Assembly (NCBI GenBank): GCA_023382455.1
Contig: JAHDVX010000001.1
Location: forward strand, 217,571-281,570
Direction of reading: 5' to 3'
Length of the DNA stretch: 64,000 nt
Source of the DNA: Flavobacteriales bacterium
GTDB lineage: Bacteria > Bacteroidota > Bacteroidia > Flavobacteriales_F > PHOS-HE28
Made by a program: the position numbers and the translations under genes
Shown: positions 9,651 to 15,524 of the stretch, in pieces
How positions within the stretch are numbered: the stretch's first letter is position 1
Layout: every line of letters starts with the position of its first letter
The notes under the pieces: generated by a model
Database searches by the model: none
Told to the model about the DNA's origin: nothing
Seen by the model: only the letters and a program-made list of their open reading frames with translations

Positions 9651-9940
9651 CCCACAATGAAAATCTGGTTCACGAGCGACTTGATCGGTTCGACCAGTGT
9701 GGCGAAAGCCTCCTGCTTGTTCTTTGGCAGCGTGCTCTTGTCCAAGGAAAGGAAGAACAGCACTTCAGCAGGAACGCCAATGGCCTTGGAGATCTTCACG
9801 ACGGTCCCCATGTTCGGCTGCCTGATGTCGTTCTCCACCAATGACAGGTAGGATGCCGTTATGCCCACGCGGGCAGCCAGATCCTTCTGGCTGATGCCCT
9901 TCTGGACACGGAGACTCTTAATGGTCGAACCTATCTGCAT
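9647..9940 (-). CDS. XRE-family HTH transcriptional regulator of the retron-like cassette
   Basis: 97 residues. The N-terminal 65 residues are a clear Cro/CI-type helix-turn-helix (IKSLRVQKGISQKDLAARVG, ASYLSLVENDIRQPNMGTVVKI). The C-terminus is a short alpha-helical tail. Its stop overlaps the reverse transcriptase start by 4 bp, indicating translational coupling. Retrons with a small HTH partner have been described (type VI, from memory). It could be an effector or a repressor of the operon. Confidence 0.88.
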   Translation of the reverse strand: MQIGSTIKSLRVQKGISQKDLAARVGITASYLSLVENDIRQPNMGTVVKISKAIGVPAEVLFFLSLDKSTLPKNKQEAFATLVEPIKSLVNQIFIVG

Positions 9941-9994
9941 GGCGCAGCTATGAGTGAAAAAGAAATCAGGAGGCTCGATTCGCTCTCAACATCA

Positions 9995-10225
9995 TCAGTC
10001 GTTGTCTCGCATAAAGCGGGTCAACCACTTAAGGAACTCGACTATCGTCAGGCCGATGTTCGCCATGTCGATGGTCTTGCCCCGTCGCACCTTAAGCAGC
10101 TTTCGATGCCACCTAAGAAGCTCGCGTCGATCAGCGTCCGATAACGAACAGCCGTTCTTCGCAAGGAAGGAACTGATACTGCATATCAGCTCATCCAGCG
10201 GATGCTCTGCAACTTTCTTTGTCAT
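9995..10225 (-). CDS. 76-residue basic helical protein at the head of the retron-like operon
   Basis: Not recognised. From the ATG at 10225 the product is mainly alpha-helical, with a basic middle (DRRELLRWHRKLLKVRRGK) and a hydrophobic C-terminal helix (NIGLTIVEFLKWLTRF) that could be amphipathic or membrane-associating. A GTG at 10249 would add 8 residues and is also possible, since a CAGGG lies 9 bp upstream. It precedes the XRE gene by 54 bp on the same strand, so it is probably cotranscribed with it and with the reverse transcriptase. It is a candidate toxin or effector of that cassette. Confidence 0.6.
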   Translation of the reverse strand: MTKKVAEHPLDELICSISSFLAKNGCSLSDADRRELLRWHRKLLKVRRGKTIDMANIGLTIVEFLKWLTRFMRDND

Positions 10226-10259
10226 TGCTGATTGGTTTTTACTGGACACGACATTGTGC

Positions 10260-10339
10260 CCTGCTTAACCACTCAATCGCTCCCAGTAATCACCAACCTG
10301 ACCGTTCGTCATTGGACCTCCTGATCCTTCCTGCTTAAC
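10260..10339. repeat. Pair of 10-bp direct repeats upstream of the retron-like operon
   Basis: CCTGCTTAAC occurs at 10260-10269 and again at 10330-10339, 70 bp apart, inside and just after the candidate non-coding RNA. Possible binding sites for the XRE regulator encoded downstream. Confidence 0.55.
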
Positions 10340-10507
10340 TGATAAAAGCACCACTACGAGGTTCGACCTTCGCTGTGTGGGTCGGCCTTGGTAGGAGTCG
10401 ACGCCGCGATGGCCTGGCACCCGCAGGAACCCTTCCGGGCGCGACTGAATACGCCCTACATCAGGGCGCTACAGATCAATCGCATCAACTTAGGCTACGC
10501 TGGGAGC
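10279..10507 (-). ncRNA. Candidate retron msr-msd non-coding RNA
   Basis: About 229 nt on the minus strand upstream of the RT operon, bounded by a perfect 8-bp inverted repeat (GCTCCCAG at 10507-10500 and CTGGGAGC at 10286-10279), in the position of retron a1/a2. The 5' arm is followed directly by the AGC-type context (CCCAGC) expected around the branching G. Inside are a 6-bp hairpin with 5-nt loop (10452-10468) and a larger interrupted hairpin (10351-10380). An open 15-codon frame with a good Shine-Dalgarno overlaps the 3' part, so the RNA assignment is not certain. Confidence 0.45.
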
Positions 10508-10518
10508 ATACAGAGCCT

Positions 10519-10552
10519 CAAAGAACGCGGCCCAAAGATGCAACGTTCTTTG
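10519..10552. other. Perfect 9-bp hairpin at the outer edge of the candidate non-coding RNA
   Basis: CAAAGAACG at 10519-10527 pairs with CGTTCTTTG at 10544-10552 across a 16-nt loop. It lies 12 bp outside the candidate a1 arm on the 5' side of the minus-strand transcript. It could be an operator, part of the RNA, or a terminator-like structure. Confidence 0.5.
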
Positions 10553-10605
10553 CCTGTGAGGTAAAGTATCGATTAAAAAGTTTTCCACAGGGAACGAACA
10601 GCACT

Positions 10606-10782
10606 CCGTGTGCCCGGCCCTGTGCGTGCTCCGCGTGAGCGATTGGAGCGGCACCCCGCAGCGAGGCACGAGCGAGGAGTACAGCGGAAAGCGCGACCCG
10701 GCTGCTCCCGAGCGAAGCCCGGATGAGCGAAGGGATGAGCCGGGGCACGCCCTACTCCTCGGCTCCGCTCGGAGTGACAGGC
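10606..10782. repeat. Intergenic GC-rich repeat region with short palindromes
   Basis: No gene is visible between 10553 and 10786. This stretch contains related short motifs (CGAGCGAAG, GATGAGC, CTCCGCTCGGAG) including a hairpin at 10757-10777. It resembles the interspersed TCAT-CCGAGC type palindromic repeats of Bacteroidota. The same type of sequence appears inside dnaE at 18506-18587. Confidence 0.5.
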
Positions 10783-10786
10783 GCGC

Positions 10787-12241
10787 TCAATTCAACCTCA
10801 AGTACGCCCCCAGCCCATGCACCCCGCCCTCCCGGCCATAGCCGCTTTCCTTGTAACCGCCGAAGGGTGAGGTGGGGTCGAACTTGTTGAAGGTGTTGGC
10901 CCACACCACGCCGGCGCGGAGCTTGGTGGTGAGGTTGAAGATCTTGCTGCCCTTGTCCGTCCACACGCCGGCGCTGAGACCGTAGGGCGTGTTGTTGGCC
11001 TTTTGCAGGGCCTCGTCCATGGTGCGGAAGGTCTGGATGGCGAGCACCGGCCCGAAGATCTCCTCCTGGGCGATGCGGGAGCTTTGGGCCACGTTGGTGA
11101 AGAGCGTGGGTCGGCACCAGAAGCCCTTGGACGGCAGGTCGCAGCTGCTTTGGTACATGTCGCTGCCCTCGTTGACGCCGATCTTGATGTACTTGTTGAT
11201 GGTGCCCAGCTGCTCCTTGCTGTTGATGGCGCCGATGTCGGTGTTCTTGTCCAGGGGGTCGCCCACCACGAGGCTCTTCATGCGGTGCTTGAGCTTGCGC
11301 ACCACTTCATCGTGCACGCTCTCTTCCACATAGAGGCGGCTGCCGGCGCAGCACACGTGGCCCTGGTTGAAGTAGATGCCGTTGACGATGCCTTCCACGG
11401 CCTGGTCGATTGTGGCATCGGCGAAGATGATGTTGGGGGCCTTGCCGCCGAGCTCCAGCGTGAGCTTCTTGCCGGTGCCGGCGGTGGCGCGCTGGATGAT
11501 CTTGCCCACGGCGGTGCTGCCGGTGAAGGCGATCTTGTTGACGTCGGGGTGGTTGACGATGGCCGCGCCGGTGGCCCCGGCACCGGTGACGATGTTGACC
11601 ACGCCATCGGGCAGTTCGGCCTCTTGGATCAGCTCCGCGAGGAAGAGCGCGGAGAGGGGCGTGGTCTCGGCGGGCTTCAGCACCACGGTGTTGCCGCAGG
11701 CCAGGGCGGGCGCGATCTTCCATGCGGCCATCAGCAGCGGGAAGTTCCACGGGACGATCTGGCCGGCCACGCCGAGGGGCGCCACGCGGCGGTTGGGGAA
11801 GGCGTAGCTGAGCTTGTCGGCCCAGCCGGCGTAGTAGAAGAAGTGGGCGGCGGCGGTGGGCACGTCGAAGTCGCGGCTTTCGCGGATGGGCTTGCCGCCG
11901 TTCAGGCTTTCCACCACGGCAAACTCGCGGGCCCTTTCCTGCAACAGGCGGGCAATGCGGTACACGTACTTGCCGCGTTCGGCGGGGGGCATCTTGCTCC
12001 ACACGGTGCCGTAGGCCTTGCGGGCGGCCTTCACGGCGGCATCCACGTCGGCCTCGCCGCCTTCGGCGATGCGCGCCAGTTTCTGCTCGTTGGCGGGGTT
12101 GATCGTGTCGTAGTACTTGCCACTCTTGGGCTTCACCCACTTACCGCCGATGAACAGGCCGTATTCCGGCTTGATGCGGACGTGGTCGGTGCTTTCGGGG
12201 GCGGGGGCGAGGGCCCAGTTGGTGCTGTTCTTCTTGGCCAT
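10787..12241 (-). CDS. NAD(P)-dependent aldehyde dehydrogenase (ALDH16-like catalytic half)
   Basis: 484 residues from the ATG at 12241, which lies 4 bp after a TACCTTTG promoter element; the longer frame to 12298 was rejected. It is a full ALDH: GQIVPWNFPLLMAAWKIAPAL and GNTVVLKPAETTPL (cofactor fold), FTGSTAVGK, ELGGKAPNIIF with the general-base Glu, FNQGHVCCAGSR with the catalytic Cys, and the C-terminal oligomerisation tail FGGYKESGYGREGG. It oxidises an unidentified aldehyde. In related genomes a second, Cys-less ALDH gene is commonly adjacent; here that gene is about 3.6 kb away at 6196-7155, beyond the island. Confidence 0.92.
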   Translation of the reverse strand: MAKKNSTNWALAPAPESTDHVRIKPEYGLFIGGKWVKPKSGKYYDTINPANEQKLARIAEGGEADVDAAVKAARKAYGTVWSKMPPAERGKYVYRIARLLQERAREFAVVESLNGGKPIRESRDFDVPTAAAHFFYYAGWADKLSYAFPNRRVAPLGVAGQIVPWNFPLLMAAWKIAPALACGNTVVLKPAETTPLSALFLAELIQEAELPDGVVNIVTGAGATGAAIVNHPDVNKIAFTGSTAVGKIIQRATAGTGKKLTLELGGKAPNIIFADATIDQAVEGIVNGIYFNQGHVCCAGSRLYVEESVHDEVVRKLKHRMKSLVVGDPLDKNTDIGAINSKEQLGTINKYIKIGVNEGSDMYQSSCDLPSKGFWCRPTLFTNVAQSSRIAQEEIFGPVLAIQTFRTMDEALQKANNTPYGLSAGVWTDKGSKIFNLTTKLRAGVVWANTFNKFDPTSPFGGYKESGYGREGGVHGLGAYLRLN

Positions 12242-12245
12242 GGAC

Positions 12246-12253
12246 CAAAGGTA
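12246..12253 (-). promoter_or_regulatory. TAnnTTTG promoter element for the ALDH gene
   Basis: TACCTTTG on the minus strand, 4 bp upstream of the ATG at 12241. The transcription start would then fall at or next to the start codon, suggesting a leaderless mRNA. Confidence 0.65.
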
Positions 12254-12313
12254 GATGGGCTGCCGCACAATTGCAGGCGACGGTTGTTGTTCCTGCAAAT
12301 AGCCCGATCACCG

Positions 12314-12946
12314 ATGGACACGGTCGGTCCCCATATCTACCACTACCTGCATCACCCGCTCTTCTCCTCCGGCGAGGCCATGCTGTACTATGCCTTGGAG
12401 CACCTGGTCTTCACCGGCGCGATCACCTTCGACCACAGCCGCGTGCATCCCGGCCACGACGACCACCGTTTGGTGGACCGCCTTTTCCTGCACCGCGCGG
12501 CAGGCACGGAGGCCACAGGGCCTGAGGGCGCCGCACTGGACCTGATCCCCCGCGGCGAAGCCTACTCCTTGGCCGATCTCCGGCGGAAGATCGACCACGT
12601 GTACCCGGACCTGCACGCCTTCAAGGCCGGGCCCATGCAGGAGCACTTGCTGGGGCAGGGGCTCCTTTCCTCCCCCAGCTTCACCACCGCGGAGGGCCGC
12701 AAGGCATACCGGCATGTACACCACCTGCTGCACCAGGTGGAGCACGAGGAGGAGCATCTGCTGGCGGATGCCGCACGCCTGCACGGCCGCTTGGCGGAGC
12801 TGGGCAGCAACGTGGTGTTGCTGCACCACGGCTTCCTGGAGAAACTGCGCGACCGCAACGACCTGGAACCGCTGCTGAAAACGGTGTTGATCCTCCAGAC
12901 CTTCCTGGAAAGCGGCGGCTACTTCCACACGCGGCGGATGGGCTGA
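12314..12946 (+). CDS. Hypothetical protein, helical, His-rich
   Basis: 210 residues from the ATG at 12314, divergent from the ALDH gene with 72 bp between. No family was recognised. It is rich in His and Glu (YHYLHHPLF, HVHHLLHQVEHEEEHLL) and predicted mostly helical without signal peptide or membrane segments. The long helix near residues 130-200 could form a coiled coil. A minus-strand frame overlapping its 3' half was judged a shadow because codon use fits the plus frame. Function unknown. Confidence 0.7.
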   Translation: MDTVGPHIYHYLHHPLFSSGEAMLYYALEHLVFTGAITFDHSRVHPGHDDHRLVDRLFLHRAAGTEATGPEGAALDLIPRGEAYSLADLRRKIDHVYPDLHAFKAGPMQEHLLGQGLLSSPSFTTAEGRKAYRHVHHLLHQVEHEEEHLLADAARLHGRLAELGSNVVLLHHGFLEKLRDRNDLEPLLKTVLILQTFLESGGYFHTRRMG

Positions 12947-12967
12947 GCGGCGCTATCTTATGGCTGC

Positions 12968-12994
12968 GCGATCGACGGCTAATGCGTCGATCGC
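12968..12994. promoter_or_regulatory. dinB: Perfect 10-bp inverted repeat, candidate operator of dinB
   Basis: GCGATCGACG and CGTCGATCGC separated by 7 bp, ending 6 bp before the dinB ATG. A promoter-like TATCTTAT lies at 12955-12962 just upstream. Position and symmetry fit a repressor site (SOS-type or other). Confidence 0.55.
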
Positions 12995-13000
12995 CTTCCC

Positions 13001-14221
13001 ATGAGCGACGACCGCACCATCCTCCACCTGGACCTGGACAGCTTCTTCGTAAGCGTGGAGCGCACGCACGACAAGGCCCTCATCGGCAAGCCGGTGCTCA
13101 TCGGCAGCGACAGCGACCGCGGCGTGGTGGCCAGCTGCAGCTACGAGGCGCGGGCCTTCGGCGTGCGCAGCGCCATGCCCATGCGCACCGCCAAGCAGCT
13201 CTGCCCGGAGGCCATCATCATCCGCGGCAACAGCGGCGAGTACATGCGCTGCAGCGACGAGGTCACCGAGATCATCCGCGAACACGTGCCGCTGTTCGAG
13301 AAAAGCAGCGTGGACGAGTTCTATGCCGACCTCACCGGCACGGAGCGCTTCTTCGGCGCAATGAAGCTGGCCACGGAACTGCGCGCGCGTATCGCCAAGG
13401 AGACCGGCCTGCCCAACAGCTTCGGGCTCAGCATCAACAAGACGGTGAGCAAGGTGGCCACCAACACGGCCAAGCCCAACGGCCAGCGCGAGGTGGAACG
13501 CGGCACCGAGAAGCCCTTCCTCGCACCCATGGCCATCGAGGCCATCCCCGGCGTGGGCGAAAAGACCGCGCACCTGCTGCGCAGCATGGGCGTGGCGCGC
13601 ATCCACACCCTGCAGGAACTGCCCGTCAACCTGATGCAGCGGCTGCTGGGCGAGCACGGCCCCGTGCTGTGGCGCAAGGCCAACGGCATCGATCCCAGCC
13701 CCGTGGTGGCCTGGCACGAGCGCAAGAGCATCAGCACCGAGCGCACCTTCGAGCGCGACACCATCGACGTGGTGAAGCTGCGCGGCCTGCTCACCGCCAT
13801 GGCCGAGAACCTGGCCTATCAGCTGCGCAAGGGCGGCAAGCTCACCAGCTGCGTGGCCGTGAAGGTGCGCTACGCCGACTTCAACACGCACACGCGCCAG
13901 CAACGCATCCCCTACACCGCGTGCGACCACCTGCTGCTGCCCGCCATCCACGAACTCTTCCGCGCGCTCTACGACCGCCGCCAGCGCATCCGCCTCATCG
14001 GCATCCGCTTCAGCCACCTCGTCGGCGGCGGCCACCAGATGGACGCCTTCACCGACACGCAGGAGGCCATGAACCTCTACCAGGCCATGGACAAGGTGCG
14101 CCGGCGCTTCGGCGACCGCATGGTGATGCGCGCCAGCGGCATGGCCGCCCGGAGCATCGGCCGCATGGACAACCCCTTCGACGGGCAGGCCCCGGTGCTG
14201 CTGGCGAACAGGAGGAGCTGA
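13001..14221 (+). CDS. dinB: DNA polymerase IV (Y-family, DinB)
   Basis: 406 residues. The palm opens with LHLDLDSFFVSVE (catalytic Asp at 11, steric-gate Phe at 15-16). The second catalytic pair is D105-E106 in SSVDEFYADL. Helix-hairpin-helix IPGVGEKTAHLLRSMG and the C-terminal little-finger domain (ERTFERDT through QMDAFTD) follow. Length is normal. It performs translesion synthesis with low fidelity. It lies next to mrr and a DnaE2-like polymerase gene, a grouping typical of damage-inducible mutagenesis cassettes. A near-perfect palindrome just before the start may control it. An octamer repeat cluster begins 6 bp after the stop. Confidence 0.95.
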   Translation: MSDDRTILHLDLDSFFVSVERTHDKALIGKPVLIGSDSDRGVVASCSYEARAFGVRSAMPMRTAKQLCPEAIIIRGNSGEYMRCSDEVTEIIREHVPLFEKSSVDEFYADLTGTERFFGAMKLATELRARIAKETGLPNSFGLSINKTVSKVATNTAKPNGQREVERGTEKPFLAPMAIEAIPGVGEKTAHLLRSMGVARIHTLQELPVNLMQRLLGEHGPVLWRKANGIDPSPVVAWHERKSISTERTFERDTIDVVKLRGLLTAMAENLAYQLRKGGKLTSCVAVKVRYADFNTHTRQQRIPYTACDHLLLPAIHELFRALYDRRQRIRLIGIRFSHLVGGGHQMDAFTDTQEAMNLYQAMDKVRRRFGDRMVMRASGMAARSIGRMDNPFDGQAPVLLANRRS

Positions 14222-14226
14222 CGAGG

Positions 14227-14293
14227 GATCAGACGATCAGAAAATGAAAGACCATCCGATCATCTGATCATCTGATCGTCTGATTTTCTGATC
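14227..14293. repeat. 8-bp tandem repeat cluster (GATCAGAM family), palindromic arrangement
   Basis: Units of GATCAGAC/GATCAGAA run forward on the left and as the reverse complement (TCTGATCG, TCTGATCA) on the right, so the cluster can fold into a long hairpin. It begins 6 bp after the dinB stop. The same units occur at 15844, 16376, 58042 and 58541. Confidence 0.9.
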
Positions 14294-14588
14294 CGCATTT
14301 GGGCGTGCCTTCGCCCTCCAACGACCATTTCGCATGGGCTGCGCCCGACAAAGCCCGACGAAGGAGGGCGAAGTCGGGTGCTCCGCTGTAGCTGCCTTGG
14401 CCCGGCCTGCATCCACGGCGCTGCGGGGGCTCCTGCGCGCCTTCGCTGAGCTATGGCGACGCGAAGGTCGCCTCCTCGCGGCACGTGGCTGCACGGCCGT
14501 CCCTTCAGCAGGCTGCCGCTGCGCCCCCTCACGCAAGCCGCATCCCGCTACATGTGCGATCTTGCCGCGGCAACAGAACTTTCACGCC
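14294..14588. other. Intergenic stretch between dinB repeats and mrr
   Basis: About 295 bp without a credible gene. It is GC-rich with short inverted motifs around CGCCTTCGC / GAAGGAGGGCGAAG (14309-14375 and 14437-14468) that look like decayed interspersed repeats. No TAnnTTTG promoter was seen before mrr. Confidence 0.5.
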
Positions 14589-15503
14589 ATGGCTGTACCC
14601 GATTACCAGAGCATCATGCTCCCTTTGTTGAAGTACGTGTCCAACCAAAAGGTCCATACCCTGCGCGAAGTGGTGGATGGCTTGGCATCACACTTCAAGC
14701 TCACGGAGCAAGACCGGCGTGAAATGCTTCCCAGCGGCATGCAAGCCGCGTTCGACAACCGCGTTGGCTGGGCACGGACCTATCTGAAAAAGGCCGGATT
14801 ACTTGATTCGCCCAAACGAGCCACAATACAGATCACCCCACGCGGCATCCAGGTGCTCCAGGAAAATCCTCCTCGGATCGACGTTGCCTACCTGAAGCGC
14901 TTTGAGGAGTTTGTCGCGTTCCAAAGTGCCAAACGGGAAAGCAGGGAATCCGAGCCTGTATTGGAAGAAAGCAATGGACGCACCCCGGAAGAGACCATCG
15001 AGAGCGGTTATGAACAAGTGCGTACCGCCCTGGGCCAAGAGCTTCTTTCCAAGGTACAAAGCCTCACTTGGATGGATTTCGAGCGTCTCGTTGTTCAGTT
15101 GCTCGTCCGCATGGGCTATGGCGGCTCCATGAAGGACGCAGGCCGCGCACTCACAAAAAGCGGCGACGAAGGCATCGACGGCACCATCAAGGAGGACAAG
15201 CTTGGTTTGGACGTGATCTATATCCAAGCCAAGAAATGGCAATCGGGGAATACCGTGGGCCGTCCGGAGATCCAGAAGTTCGTGGGGGCGCTTGCCGGGC
15301 AAGGTGCCAAGAAGGGTATCTTCATCACCACCTCAACCTTCACCAAAGAAGCCCGCGAATACCAGCCGCGCAATGAGACAAAGATCGTCCTCATCGACGG
15401 TGAGGAGCTCACGCAACTGATGATCGATCACGACCTCGGCGTTACCACCCAGCGCACCTACGCCGTCAAGCGCATCGATAGCGATTTCTTCGGGGAGGAA
15501 TAA
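14589..15503 (+). CDS. mrr: Mrr-type restriction endonuclease
   Basis: 304 residues from the ATG at 14589, the same length as E. coli Mrr. The N-terminal half is a winged-helix domain (DYQSIMLPLLKYV, TYLKKAGLL, ITPRGIQVL). The C-terminal half is the PD-(D/E)xK nuclease: SLTWMDFERLVVQLLVRMGYG, GDEGIDG with Asp197, and IQAKKW with Gln213 and Lys215. The final segment GIFITTSTFTKEAREYQ is typical. Mrr enzymes cleave modified foreign DNA. No methyltransferase is nearby, consistent with a type IV system. It sits between dinB and dnaE2 and converges on the latter. Confidence 0.92.
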   Translation: MAVPDYQSIMLPLLKYVSNQKVHTLREVVDGLASHFKLTEQDRREMLPSGMQAAFDNRVGWARTYLKKAGLLDSPKRATIQITPRGIQVLQENPPRIDVAYLKRFEEFVAFQSAKRESRESEPVLEESNGRTPEETIESGYEQVRTALGQELLSKVQSLTWMDFERLVVQLLVRMGYGGSMKDAGRALTKSGDEGIDGTIKEDKLGLDVIYIQAKKWQSGNTVGRPEIQKFVGALAGQGAKKGIFITTSTFTKEAREYQPRNETKIVLIDGEELTQLMIDHDLGVTTQRTYAVKRIDSDFFGEE

Positions 15504-15524
15504 AAATCCAGGCAACCTGTTCTA

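Noticed and set aside
10351..10380. GGTTCGACC resembling a tRNA T-loop
   Set aside because: No acceptor, D-arm or anticodon arm can be built around it; better explained as a hairpin in the candidate RNA.
10581..10589. TTTTCCACA, a match to a DnaA box, next to a short AT-rich stretch
   Set aside because: A single site without a cluster, dnaA or other origin genes; not enough for an origin.
12953..14035. A 360-codon minus-strand frame opposite dinB
   Set aside because: Ala/Val/His-rich antisense shadow of dinB.
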